64,000 bases of DNA. Origin: JBBAAW01 sp041658075 (GTDB lineage Bacteria > Patescibacteriota > WWE3 > UBA101185 > UBA10185). Positions 1 to 8,308 of the stretch are shown here, in pieces (position 1 is the first letter of the stretch; each line of letters starts with the position of its first letter). A program made the position numbers and the translations under genes. Under the pieces are notes generated by a model. That model was not told the origin of the DNA and did no database searches. It saw only the letters and a list, made by a program, of their open reading frames with translations. The stretch lies in contig JBBAAW010000001.1 in the NCBI GenBank assembly GCA_041658075.1, positions 45,902-109,901 of the forward strand. The letters run 5' to 3'.

Positions 1-378
1 ATAGACCGATTGTCTCTCTCTGGAGTCGTGAGAGACGTGCAAGGCATTCTGGAAACATCGGCCGAAGATCTGCGGATCCATGGGGTCCCTGCCGAATACT
101 ACCCAATCGATGGGCAGTGGGTGATCTTCTCCAGCCCGCCCTGTAACCCGTTGTACAACCTTCCAAAGGGAGCCGTAATTCCAAGCTCCTTCCCAAGCAA
201 TTACTCCTCTGTTAGGTAGCCGTCTTACGGAATCCATGCTCCATCCCCGCAAAGGGAGGAGCTGAAGTCCGTTGAATCCGGCATCAACGGCCATCTGGTA
301 GGCCCTGACCGGCCCACCCGATCCCAGACTCCATGGAACCAACGACGCGACGCTCACATCGAACCTCCTCGTACCCAT
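1..378 (-). CDS. TIM-barrel-like protein, 3' end beyond window
   Basis: An open frame of 126 codons runs from an ATG at 378 off the left edge, so the C-terminal part is missing. The start is supported by a Shine-Dalgarno-like AAAGGAG about seven bases upstream. The visible N-terminus carries a phrase VDAGFNGLQLLP and begins with a beta-strand-like run, which resembles the first strand and helix of sugar-phosphate isomerase/epimerase or xylose-isomerase-type TIM barrels. That family call is weak because no catalytic residues are visible. The stretch looks richer in G+C than its neighbours. A plus-strand frame at 10-219 is only its shadow. Confidence 0.55.
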   Translation of the reverse strand, partial: MGTRRFDVSVASLVPWSLGSGGPVRAYQMAVDAGFNGLQLLPLRGWSMDSVRRLPNRGVIAWEGAWNYGSLWKVVQRVTGRAGEDHPLPIDWVVFGRDPMDPQIFGRCFQNALHVSHDSRERQSVY

Positions 379-434
379 GCTGTGCTCTCCTTTCATTCTT
401 CCCACTAATTCCGCCGTGCGTGTTTGCTGATAAT

Positions 435-440
435 ATTATA
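435..440 (-). promoter_or_regulatory. Extended -10 box for the gene starting at 378
   Basis: On the minus strand the sequence reads TGtTATAAT, a perfect -10 hexamer with the extended TG. No good -35 is seen at 17 bp. It would give a leader of about 50 bases carrying the Shine-Dalgarno. Confidence 0.45.
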
Positions 441-448
441 ACAAATAT

Positions 449-868
449 TCAGGTTATATGCGTTGTGAGTATAAAAGTAACTATTCCAACTTCTTGATTC
501 GCAAACAGTTTAATACGATCGTTTGAAAATGACCACAACCATTTTATTCCCCAACCGGTTCCGATGCTATCTAAGATAAAATGTGAACATACGCATGTAA
601 TAAACATTAAGGCCAATTTGTAGTCAGAAGCTAAAAGTATTAACAGGGAAAGAGATATATAGAGCAAGGAGTAGTGTGTAATTTCTCTGTGAAACCCGTG
701 CTCTTTACCCCCAAGCCTTTTCCGTTGAAGTAATTCAATAAGGATATCCACATCGGGCAGATAGTTAAAGAAGATAATAATCAGTAAAAACGGCAGAGTT
801 AGTTTAAAGCCAAAAATAGAAGAAAATAGTGTGGAAAATATGAAGGCAACTCCGAGATGAGTGAACAC
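449..868 (-). CDS. YdjM-family membrane-bound metal-dependent hydrolase
   Basis: The 139-aa hydrophobic protein has the signature of the YdjM/LexA-regulated membrane hydrolase family (PF04307): an acidic DVDIL motif near residue 40, HREITHY near 60 and SHFILDSIG near 98, followed by a WSFS segment. Family members are inner-membrane proteins with several helices and metal-binding His/Asp residues; substrates are mostly unknown. It is at the short end for the family, so the C-terminal helix may be reduced. The start is GTG at 868, seven bases after an extended -10 box TGaTATAAT (876-881, minus strand), so the mRNA is probably leaderless. Confidence 0.7.
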   Translation of the reverse strand: MFTHLGVAFIFSTLFSSIFGFKLTLPFLLIIIFFNYLPDVDILIELLQRKRLGGKEHGFHREITHYSLLYISLSLLILLASDYKLALMFITCVCSHFILDSIGTGWGIKWLWSFSNDRIKLFANQEVGIVTFILTTHIT

Positions 869-919
869 ACTTAGGATTATATCAATAATCAGCCGGTATA
901 ACGCACAGGCCTATAGAAT

Positions 920-948
920 TTTACTATTGGCGTGAGGTTTTATATAAT
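920..948 (+). promoter_or_regulatory. Promoter for the small membrane protein gene
   Basis: TTTACT at 920-925, a 17-base spacer, and a perfect TATAAT at 943-948 form a sigma70-like promoter about 35-40 bases upstream of the GTG at 990. Confidence 0.55.
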
Positions 949-989
949 AAGTACACAAGCTCGATTAACTCTTGCCGAGGAGGTGTATC

Positions 990-1190
990 GTGGAGATTGC
1001 GAGGCTTTCGTGGTCATATGTTATCGACTGTACTTTCGTGCTTTTCGCGGTCTGGTATTTGCGGAGGTTCTTTGTTGCGGTCTCTGAGAGCGAGGCCGGA
1101 ATTTATTGGAACGGACCGGCAGTGGTTGGGATTGTGGGCACGATGATGTGGATTCCAATTATCTGCACAATCATCGACTGGTTCTTATGA
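990..1190 (+). CDS. Small two-helix membrane protein, unknown
   Basis: This 66-aa protein is not recognised. It has two hydrophobic segments (about residues 12-26 and 44-64) separated by a short polar loop with an acidic stretch SESEAG, which suggests a hairpin membrane protein. The GTG at 990 is chosen because GAGGAGGT at 977-984 lies five bases upstream; a TTG further upstream at 972 would place the ribosome site inside the gene. It stands alone between two minus-strand units and has its own promoter at 920-948. Confidence 0.5.
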   Translation: MEIARLSWSYVIDCTFVLFAVWYLRRFFVAVSESEAGIYWNGPAVVGIVGTMMWIPIICTIIDWFL

Positions 1191-1230
1191 GCCCCTGCTC
1201 CGAGATGTCGAAAAGGCGTCAGACAAGACT

Positions 1231-1281
1231 GAAGGGTGCAACCGAAGCTGGCTCAGCGGCCAACTATCGAATGTACCCTTC
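1231..1281. terminator. Inverted repeat between convergent genes
   Basis: GAAGGGT at 1231-1237 pairs with ACCCTTC at 1275-1281, enclosing a second small pairing TGGC/GCCA. Only three T's follow, so this is a weak candidate for a bidirectional terminator between the small membrane gene and the end of the glycan locus. Confidence 0.3.
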
Positions 1282-1283
1282 TT

Positions 1284-2294
1284 TCAACCGCCTATATAAT
1301 TTCCGGATTTTGCGTCGACCCCGCGGAGTTGAAGTTTTGGTTTTATTAATAACCCGTGGATAAAATTTAGTCCATATACTACGTGCGTCAAAAAGATTCC
1401 CAAGCCTGTGTAAAGTGCTAGCTTTAAATGTCGCTCGACCATAAAAACTTTAAATATTTCTAAAGTCAACAAAGCTAAGTATGCTGTGACGCAAACTCCG
1501 TAAAAATACCAAAGCAATGGAATGACGACGCAGATAAAAGGTCCGAGAAATAAACCTAATACAAAGGCTGACGGAGCAAAGTAAGAAGGGAGTCGCGAAG
1601 TTTCCGGAAAGATCCTTGCAAACTGTCCACGATGTCTTCCGTAACGGGAAATTTGTTTTAGATGCGGTATAAAAACATTTCGACGATGGTGATAGACCAC
1701 GGGTTTGGGGCTGTACAAAAAGGGTCTGCCGTAGGTTTTTACAAGATCTAGGCAAAGTTTGGTGTCTTCCCCGGGCCAAAAGTCTGCTAGGAACCCTCCA
1801 ACCTTTTCAAATGCTTCCTTTCTAACAAAGAGATTGACTGATGGGTAGTCGACTATCTGTTTTCCCCGTAACGGCACGTGTCTATATTTGGTCCCTGCAC
1901 TCGTCAGCCATGATTCTAGAATCTTTCCCGAACACTTTTCTAGAAGTTTGGCATCTGGTGGCGTTATAGCAGGACCGCCTAAAGCGTAAACCTGGGGATC
2001 GCTAAATATAGTTGCCGCCTCGTTCAGCCAGTTTGGGGTTGGGTAAGCATCGTCGTCCAGAAAAACCAGCACGTCTCCGCTTGCCATGCATGCGCTAAAG
2101 TTTCTTTTTTCTCCTGGTGCCGTCTTTCCCGGGCAGATGAGTGAAAAGCGACTGTCATTGAACTCGTACTGCTCCTTAGAATCTGTAGTAATAAGAACCT
2201 CAAAGTTCTGGTAGTTAAGTTTCTTTAGGTTGGTAATACTTTCTAGCAGAAAGTTGTTAATAGCTCTAATAGTGATAATTATGGAAAACTTCAT
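1284..2294 (-). CDS. Glycosyltransferase family 2, membrane-anchored
   Basis: 336-aa inverting GT2 enzyme. Residues 1-200 hold the GT-A fold with the nucleotide-sugar and metal motif VFLDDDAYP near residue 75-83 and an acceptor-site ED in PGEDTKL near 175. Residues about 235-320 contain three hydrophobic helices that would hold it at the cytoplasmic face of the membrane. Its ATG overlaps the stop of the upstream decarboxylase gene in an ATGA arrangement, so the two are translationally coupled. It is the last gene of the glycan locus. The donor sugar cannot be told; UDP-xylose or UDP-glucuronate from the neighbouring enzymes is a reasonable guess. Confidence 0.85.
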   Translation of the reverse strand: MKFSIIITIRAINNFLLESITNLKKLNYQNFEVLITTDSKEQYEFNDSRFSLICPGKTAPGEKRNFSACMASGDVLVFLDDDAYPTPNWLNEAATIFSDPQVYALGGPAITPPDAKLLEKCSGKILESWLTSAGTKYRHVPLRGKQIVDYPSVNLFVRKEAFEKVGGFLADFWPGEDTKLCLDLVKTYGRPFLYSPKPVVYHHRRNVFIPHLKQISRYGRHRGQFARIFPETSRLPSYFAPSAFVLGLFLGPFICVVIPLLWYFYGVCVTAYLALLTLEIFKVFMVERHLKLALYTGLGIFLTHVVYGLNFIHGLLIKPKLQLRGVDAKSGNYIGG

Positions 2295-3247
2295 ATTTTG
2301 CTCTTAAAATACTCTACGGTCTTTTTGAGTCCTTCGTTAAGTTTTATCTTTGGTTCCCAATTCAACACTTTTTTGGCCAAAGAAATATCAGGTTTGCGTT
2401 GTTTGGGATCGTCGGCCGGTAAATCATTATAAATTATTTTCGATTTGGAATCCGTTAGAGCAATCACTTTTTCTGCTAACTCTTTTATGGTGAATTCGCC
2501 CGGATTTCCAATATTTATTGGCCCTGTATGACTTGGGTTGTTCATCATTTTGTATATGGCGGAGATTAAATCGTTCACATAACAAAACGATCTGGTTTGC
2601 GAGCCGTCGCCGTAAATTGTGATAGGTTTGTTTTTTAGCGCCTGTATAATAAAATTAGATACCACGCGGCCATCATTTACGGCCATTCTTGGTCCATAAG
2701 TGTTAAATATTCTTACAACACGTATTTCCACATTGTGCTGGCGATGGTAATCAAAAAATAAGGTTTCTGCTACGCGCTTTCCTTCGTCATAGCACGCCCG
2801 CGGACCAATGGTGTTTACATTTCCTCTGTACGACTCCGGTTGGGGATGCACATCCGGATCGCCGTAAACTTCTGATGTTGACGCCTGCAGAATGCGCGCT
2901 TTGTGTTTTTTAGCCAGTCCAAGCATGTTTATTACACCTATCGTGTTGGCCTTAATAGTCCTTATAGAATTATATTGGTAATGCACGGGCGATGCGGGAC
3001 AAGCCAAGTTGTAAATTTGATCGACCGTGATGTTATCCAAAAACAGTGGCTCAATAATGTCATGATTTATAAAAGTAAAATTGGGATTTTGAGTTAGGTG
3101 GTGAATGTTTTGCTTACTACCGGTAAAAAGGTTATCAATGCAGATAACTTTTTCGCCTTTTTCTAAAAGGTATTCGCACAGGAAACTGCCTAAAAAGCCT
3201 GCTCCACCTGTAACTACAATGTTTTTACGATCAATTTTCTTTTCCAT
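2291..3247 (-). CDS. uxs: UDP-glucuronate decarboxylase (UDP-xylose synthase)
   Basis: 318-aa extended short-chain dehydrogenase. The NAD-binding motif GGAGFLGS lies at about residues 14-21, and the family-typical ACPASPVHYQ near 83-92, the catalytic Ser-Tyr-Lys set in STSEVYGDP and ACYDEGKR, and RIFNTYGPRM identify UDP-glucuronate decarboxylase rather than a 4-epimerase. It converts UDP-glucuronate to UDP-xylose with internal NAD recycling. The substrate would come from the UDP-glucose dehydrogenase encoded at 20145-21509 in the same locus. Length is normal for bacterial Uxs. Other SDR reductases or dehydratases are less likely because of the ACPASP motif. Confidence 0.88.
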   Translation of the reverse strand: MEKKIDRKNIVVTGGAGFLGSFLCEYLLEKGEKVICIDNLFTGSKQNIHHLTQNPNFTFINHDIIEPLFLDNITVDQIYNLACPASPVHYQYNSIRTIKANTIGVINMLGLAKKHKARILQASTSEVYGDPDVHPQPESYRGNVNTIGPRACYDEGKRVAETLFFDYHRQHNVEIRVVRIFNTYGPRMAVNDGRVVSNFIIQALKNKPITIYGDGSQTRSFCYVNDLISAIYKMMNNPSHTGPINIGNPGEFTIKELAEKVIALTDSKSKIIYNDLPADDPKQRKPDISLAKKVLNWEPKIKLNEGLKKTVEYFKSKI

Positions 3248-3274
3248 AGCGTTATTTTAAGCACCCATCCGTAC

Positions 3275-4078
3275 CTATCCAAGCTCTCCGGTGTTTATGC
3301 GCATTTCTAGGTCTTTGTCGTAAACCCACTTGCGTTTGCTATCGTCGCTATAAAAATTAAGAATCCTTAACCGATAAAAGATGGCTAGGGTGTCTAGGAT
3401 CATAGCTTGGATGTGTTTGTCAAAAATTATTAACGTAGAAAACGAAGTGTTATCAAAGCCCAGCCTTACTTTTACGGGCGCTTCGTAGATACGGTTAAAG
3501 CCAAGATTTTTTGCTACCGCCAGTATTTCTATATCAAAGGCAAACTGCTTAACCAGCAAGCGTGGTAAGACTTTTTCTAACACTTGGCGTTTGTAAACCT
3601 TTAAACCCGTTTGAGTGTCTTTTAAATTGAGTCCAAAAAGAATTTTTACCATCATATAATAAACAAAACTATATACTTTACGCATTAAAGGATACTTGTT
3701 GACTTGGGAAACTGGGTGTTTTTTGCTGGCCACTACGATATCCGCGTTATACCATTCCATGTGTTCTAAAAGCATGGAGATTCCATTGGGGTCAATGTCC
3801 ATTCCCGCGTCGATAAAGGAAATATAGTCACCGGTGGCGCGAGCCATTCCGTAGCGAACCGCGTAACCCTTGCCTTTATTAATATCGTATTTATAAACCT
3901 GCAAATTTGGTCGTTTGACTTTTTTAGCCTCTTTATAGGAGTCGTCGGGCGAGCCGTCTACAACGGCAACTACTTCATATTCCCAACGGGTTTTGCTCAT
4001 GGTGTCGCAAATATTTTCTAGGTCGACTTCAATTGTTTTTTCTTGTTTATAAACTGGAATGATTATCGACACCTTCAT
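3275..4078 (-). CDS. GT2, polyprenyl-phosphate sugar synthase-like
   Basis: 267-aa soluble GT2 of the dolichyl-phosphate mannose/glucose synthase type. It starts with VSIIIPVYKQEKT, carries VVDGSPDDS near residue 41, and has FIDAGMDIDP near 89 where the usual DADLQ metal motif is changed to DAGMD. The segment LNLKDTQTGLKVYKR near 150-165 is typical of the Alg5/DPMS group. It likely loads a sugar onto polyprenyl phosphate for the GT39 enzymes encoded upstream. It overlaps the flippase gene by 32 bases. Confidence 0.82.
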   Translation of the reverse strand: MKVSIIIPVYKQEKTIEVDLENICDTMSKTRWEYEVVAVVDGSPDDSYKEAKKVKRPNLQVYKYDINKGKGYAVRYGMARATGDYISFIDAGMDIDPNGISMLLEHMEWYNADIVVASKKHPVSQVNKYPLMRKVYSFVYYMMVKILFGLNLKDTQTGLKVYKRQVLEKVLPRLLVKQFAFDIEILAVAKNLGFNRIYEAPVKVRLGFDNTSFSTLIIFDKHIQAMILDTLAIFYRLRILNFYSDDSKRKWVYDKDLEMRINTGELG

Positions 4079-5363
4079 GCAGAGATTTTACAACATAAAT
4101 AGTTATAAATAAACAGGCGATTCCGGTCGACAATATATTTGCTTTAATGATGCTGTAGATGTTGTTATGAAGGAAGCTAATAAGTATGTATTGAAGGACA
4201 CAGGCTGGGATTATAAATAGAAAGGCTTTGGTTTTATTTATTGCCAAAAGAAACATGGACAGAAAGGTGATCAAGATATAGAAGGCGACAAAGACGGCAA
4301 AAAGTGGCAGATAAGTAACGGATTCGGTAAATTTCCCTCTAAACATTATGGAGTTGATCGCTTGGGGGAATATGGCGTAGCATAAAATTCCTCCAACAAT
4401 CAGCAGTAGCTGAAGCGATAGGAATTTTAGAAAGCGACCTTTAAAGTTGCCACTTGATGCATAAAGATGGGAAATTTGTGGAAACATAACTACCTGAACA
4501 ATACTGGCGCCAAACAAAAAAACCTTACTCATGGTAACTACGCCGGCGTAAATTCCCGCGTCGTATGGGGTAAAAAAATGTTTGACCATTACAACATCAG
4601 TGTTGTTTAAAAGGGTTATTCCGGAGTTTATAAAAAATACCGGTACGCTAAAGAGTAGAAGCCCCCTGTAAAGATGAGTAAGTTTTTTGTCGACAAGATT
4701 TTGAGGTGGATTTAAACCCACCCTAAAATTCTTCTTAAGAAGCAGGATCGACACAAAGAAGCTTAGAATCCCAACCACTGTTAAACCGGCATATGCCCCC
4801 GCAACGGCAAAACCAGCGTAAACCAAGCCAAGCGGGATTACAAGTCGTAAAAATTGTGAAACTAAAGAAAGAAAAGCAAACGCCTTAAATCTTAGTAAGC
4901 CCTGCAGGTAAGAAAATGTGGCGACATTTAGAAAAGAAAATGCCAGAAAGATTGCAAAAACATAAATTACAGAAGTGCGATCAATGTTTAAGTAGGTAGA
5001 GACTTGATTGTTTAACAGGATAAAAATTAACGATATAGCCATTCCAAACGCCAAAGAAAGATTTGTGAAGTTCCAAAAGAACTTCCTTAGAGTGTAAAAG
5101 TTCTTTTGAGCGAGAAGTTTAGTAACTTCTCTAATGAGGGAGGTAGCTATGGCTCCGGCGGGAATGCCAAAGATAATGGAAAGTGAGAGAAAAGCGTTAA
5201 AAGTTCCAAAGTCTTCAATGGAAAGCAAATGTCCTAAGCCAATTTGTAGAAGATAGCTAAAAATACTGCCTAAAAAAACTCCTATGGTAACAATAAAAGT
5301 TCCGCTTAAAACAGGATTATCTGCTATGAATTTTAGTTTAGAGATCATATCTTTGATAAACAT
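4047..5363 (-). CDS. Polysaccharide flippase, MOP/Wzx type
   Basis: About 438 aa with 12-14 predicted membrane helices and the N-terminal SYLLQIGLGHLLSIEDFG phrase seen in Wzx/RfbX-type exporters of the MOP superfamily. These proteins translocate lipid-linked oligosaccharides across the cytoplasmic membrane. The long frame starts at 5459, but the ATG at 5363 (or the ATG at 5348) is preferred because the family begins close to the first helix and because the longer form would overlap the upstream gene by more than 120 bases. Neither ATG has a clear Shine-Dalgarno; coupling to the upstream gene is likely. Confidence 0.8.
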   Translation of the reverse strand: MFIKDMISKLKFIADNPVLSGTFIVTIGVFLGSIFSYLLQIGLGHLLSIEDFGTFNAFLSLSIIFGIPAGAIATSLIREVTKLLAQKNFYTLRKFFWNFTNLSLAFGMAISLIFILLNNQVSTYLNIDRTSVIYVFAIFLAFSFLNVATFSYLQGLLRFKAFAFLSLVSQFLRLVIPLGLVYAGFAVAGAYAGLTVVGILSFFVSILLLKKNFRVGLNPPQNLVDKKLTHLYRGLLLFSVPVFFINSGITLLNNTDVVMVKHFFTPYDAGIYAGVVTMSKVFLFGASIVQVVMFPQISHLYASSGNFKGRFLKFLSLQLLLIVGGILCYAIFPQAINSIMFRGKFTESVTYLPLFAVFVAFYILITFLSMFLLAINKTKAFLFIIPACVLQYILISFLHNNIYSIIKANILSTGIACLFITIYVVKSLHEGVDNHSSL

Positions 5364-7044
5364 TGTACAGTTTAACGCTACGTAGGTAGATCGAATCGAG
5401 GTAGATAAGTTTAAAACGCTTTTCTTGGTTGGAGTAATCGTCCCAAACAGGGTAGACAAAGTATGTGGTTCTTCTGGCGTTGGGAGTTAAGTCCTCGATT
5501 GTTGCCCATCCGCCAATTTTTCTAATAAACGGCCAAATTTGCGTGTAGTATTTTTCCGGAAAAGCCACGGTTAATTTGTGCGACAACTCTTTCTGATTGT
5601 CAAAAGACTGTCCTTGGGTAAAAGGTCCGAGCTTGTTTGTTTTCATTAAGTCAACAAAATAGTGGGCGATTTGATGCTGACCAATAATCCATTTTGGTTC
5701 CAGCGTATAAATTCCCTTGGAAAGTCCGCCAAACATGGGGTTGTAGTAGGAAAAATAATCTGGAGTTAAAGAAAGACTCTGTTGGGCGATAAAAAAGATA
5801 AACAGCGAGAAAGCAAGGATCGAGATATATGTTTGCGCATGTTTAAGAGTATCTCTCTTAAAAATTTTGTGAGCGACTTGCGGGATGACGATAAAGATCA
5901 GCCATGTATAGAAAAATCCCGCCATCAAACTTATAGATGCAAGAGATGGGAGGATATAGCGGTCCAGTTTTTTGGTAGGGATACTAATTTCGATCAGGTA
6001 TCCAATCGTAAAAATAATCCCAAGAAGTACAAATCTTTTTGTTTTCTCTGCATCAAAGTGCTGGGTGATTTTCTTAAAGAAAAAAGCAAAAAACAAGATT
6101 CCCGTAACGAGAAATAGTGAGAATTTATATGCTATAACTACAAAATAATAAAAGGGCCCAGGGTTTTCTGTATATTTTCCTAAGAAAATTTGTCCGTGAC
6201 CGCCTTCTACGCCAACCTCTTTAACCCCTTTGATAAAAACATAATCTAAAGTTCCAACTGGGTTTACCCACATAGACGGCCATAAAATAAAATATGTGGC
6301 CATTATTCCAAGGATCCATAAGGCCGATAATTTAACCGTGTTCTTTATATTTTTCCTTTGGTACAAAAAGATCGACAGGACGGAAAAAGGAATTATAAAA
6401 ATGGCAGAGGATTTAGTAAGAATGGCTAGACCTGCAAATATGGCCGAAATAACAAGTCGTCTGGTTTTTTTGTCATTTGCATAATTTTCCAAAAAATAAT
6501 ACAGCCACACAAAACTTGCGAGCATAAAAGAGGTCATCAAAGCCTCCAAATGAATAACGCGAGTTAAGGCATAAAAGAAGGGCTCAAATGACACGAGCCA
6601 TAAAGATACAAAGGCATATTTTTCCCCAAAGAGTTTTTTTAGGGGATAAAAAACTAAAGTGAGAGTAAAACCTGTCGTTATGACAACTAAAAGCTTTTGG
6701 AAAAAATGAAGAGTAAAAACTACTCCTACCGGATCGACAGCTTCGTTAGGGCAAGTAATTACAGCGCAATAAAGTCCCTGTAATTTTACCCCCGCCGTTC
6801 CTACCCACATTAGCGTTACACCTGGATGATACTTTTGTAATGTCTTGTCAAAGTCTAAATTAAAAATTCCGCTCCCAAAGTCGTAAATTCTAGCTTTCCA
6901 CTTCCACACATCCGTGTTAAACATTTCCGTGCCAAGGTACGGGGCGCGGGAAAGGCAAAAAACTATAAAAAACAAAATCTCGTAGCGGTATCTTTTCGTC
7001 AACTCTAAGAATCTTATATGGAGTTTCACGGGGTTATTGAACAT
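5338..7044 (-). CDS. GT39-type GT-C glycosyltransferase
   Basis: 568-aa polytopic protein of the PMT/ArnT-like group. The first extracytoplasmic loop has FNTDVWKW near residue 43, with the acidic residue expected for GT-C catalysis, followed by YHPGVTLMW near 72-80, and HLEALMTSF near 165. About 10-12 hydrophobic helices fill residues 20-430; the C-terminal 130 residues are a soluble domain. It should use a polyprenyl-phosphate sugar outside the membrane. The HPGVTLMW motif is shared with the protein at 8309-9853, so the two are paralogues. The next gene downstream overlaps it; upstream spacing is 3 bases. Confidence 0.8.
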   Translation of the reverse strand: MFNNPVKLHIRFLELTKRYRYEILFFIVFCLSRAPYLGTEMFNTDVWKWKARIYDFGSGIFNLDFDKTLQKYHPGVTLMWVGTAGVKLQGLYCAVITCPNEAVDPVGVVFTLHFFQKLLVVITTGFTLTLVFYPLKKLFGEKYAFVSLWLVSFEPFFYALTRVIHLEALMTSFMLASFVWLYYFLENYANDKKTRRLVISAIFAGLAILTKSSAIFIIPFSVLSIFLYQRKNIKNTVKLSALWILGIMATYFILWPSMWVNPVGTLDYVFIKGVKEVGVEGGHGQIFLGKYTENPGPFYYFVVIAYKFSLFLVTGILFFAFFFKKITQHFDAEKTKRFVLLGIIFTIGYLIEISIPTKKLDRYILPSLASISLMAGFFYTWLIFIVIPQVAHKIFKRDTLKHAQTYISILAFSLFIFFIAQQSLSLTPDYFSYYNPMFGGLSKGIYTLEPKWIIGQHQIAHYFVDLMKTNKLGPFTQGQSFDNQKELSHKLTVAFPEKYYTQIWPFIRKIGGWATIEDLTPNARRTTYFVYPVWDDYSNQEKRFKLIYLDSIYLRSVKLYNVYQRYDL

Positions 7045-7047
7045 AGT

Positions 7048-8235
7048 TCAAAACATTTTAACATTTTTCTCAATGTAGCCACCATAAATTGTACTGGACC
7101 GTTTGTTTTCAAGGTCGACAATATTAGAAATAGATAGAATTAAAGAGGGCAAGAGTATAATGCTAGTAAGAATAACTTTGTAATATGTTCTTTTAAACTT
7201 GTCGACAATTAAAGAAAGCGCCCAGCCCAATACCAAAAAGAAATAAGGGTAAATGATTATGTAGTAGTGCGAGCGGTTTTTTTCCAACCCCGATACATAA
7301 AAAGTCAAAGCTAGAAATATTGCTGTTGTGAGCAGAATGATGATGTAGACGCGTTTTTGTTTTTGTTTGACTAGTTTAACACCAAGGATAACGAGTCCTG
7401 TTAGTAAAATTGCCCATGCACCGTAACCTAAGTCGTGGGGTAATTTTGTTGACATGGCAGATAAAAATTGCCCGATTTGATTTACAAGCGATACTTTTCC
7501 CACATTGGTAAATTGCCAAAGCGCACCCTGCGGTCCGTCTGTTCTAATAAAAGTTTTGTAATCAAACAGGGCGTAGGGAGTGCCGATGAGAAAACCAATG
7601 ATAGTAAAAATTGTAAGCTTAACAACATCGCCCACTCTTTTTACTAGAGGTTTGGATTGATGCAGTAAGTAATAAAGGGCAATAAAAAGTCCGCCCAAAA
7701 TGCCGTTGTATTTGGTTGACGCGGAAAAACCCAAAAAAAGTCCGGACAAAATTGGTGAGACGGTAGAGAAAAAAAGCGACCATGAAAGGAAAAATAACAT
7801 AGGGACATCAACGAGCGCGTAGTGGGATTGTCGAACATGCAAAGGTGCCAGAGATAAAAAGACCGATGCGAATAAACCCGCATTTTTATTAACAAGTCTT
7901 TTTATCCAAAGATAGATTGGAATTATCGTTAAGGCCCCCAATGTGGCGGAGAAAATGCGCGAAATTAAATAAAAAATTAAGTTGTCGTTGTAAATAATGG
8001 GGGCAACCTGTGCTACTGAGAGATGAAACCCCAACGATGTAATTAGATCGCGCATTTTGGCAAAAACCATATATACAAAATAATTAAGGTAAAAGTATAA
8101 ATGAGGCCAGTCAAAGTGATGGGGATTGGAATCAAACCTTATACCCAGCGCGGATCTTACAACCGCAGGCTCGTCGGGGTGGTAGATATATGGAAAACCG
8201 TGATCGATGGCAATCAGGCGTACGATTAGTGCCAT
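7048..8235 (-). CDS. GT39-type GT-C glycosyltransferase, start uncertain
   Basis: At least 395 aa, GT-C fold, with HPDEPAVVRSAL near residue 19 (catalytic-loop acidic pair) and a VDVPMLFF helix near 143. Compared with its neighbours it lacks the long soluble C-terminal domain. The ATG at 8235 sits in the middle of a hydrophobic helix: the frame stays open upstream and encodes a plausible IIIIFLMALIVRL membrane segment, yet no ATG, GTG or TTG is available before the stop near 8341. Translation may begin at an AUU or AUA codon overlapping the end of the upstream gene, close to the GGAGG at about 8327-8332. Confidence 0.72.
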   Translation of the reverse strand: MALIVRLIAIDHGFPYIYHPDEPAVVRSALGIRFDSNPHHFDWPHLYFYLNYFVYMVFAKMRDLITSLGFHLSVAQVAPIIYNDNLIFYLISRIFSATLGALTIIPIYLWIKRLVNKNAGLFASVFLSLAPLHVRQSHYALVDVPMLFFLSWSLFFSTVSPILSGLFLGFSASTKYNGILGGLFIALYYLLHQSKPLVKRVGDVVKLTIFTIIGFLIGTPYALFDYKTFIRTDGPQGALWQFTNVGKVSLVNQIGQFLSAMSTKLPHDLGYGAWAILLTGLVILGVKLVKQKQKRVYIIILLTTAIFLALTFYVSGLEKNRSHYYIIIYPYFFLVLGWALSLIVDKFKRTYYKVILTSIILLPSLILSISNIVDLENKRSSTIYGGYIEKNVKMF

Positions 8236-8308
8236 TAGAAAAATTATGATGATGGACTTAACCGCAACGGGTGGGATTGCCGTGACGATGTCTTTCGGAA
8301 TGACAATT

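Noticed and set aside
10..219. Plus-strand frame at the left edge
   Set aside because: It lies within the longer minus-strand gene that has a good ribosome site and runs off the window.
1106..1363. 85-codon plus-strand frame
   Set aside because: Overlaps the supported small membrane gene and the end of a GT2 gene; Arg-rich shadow composition.
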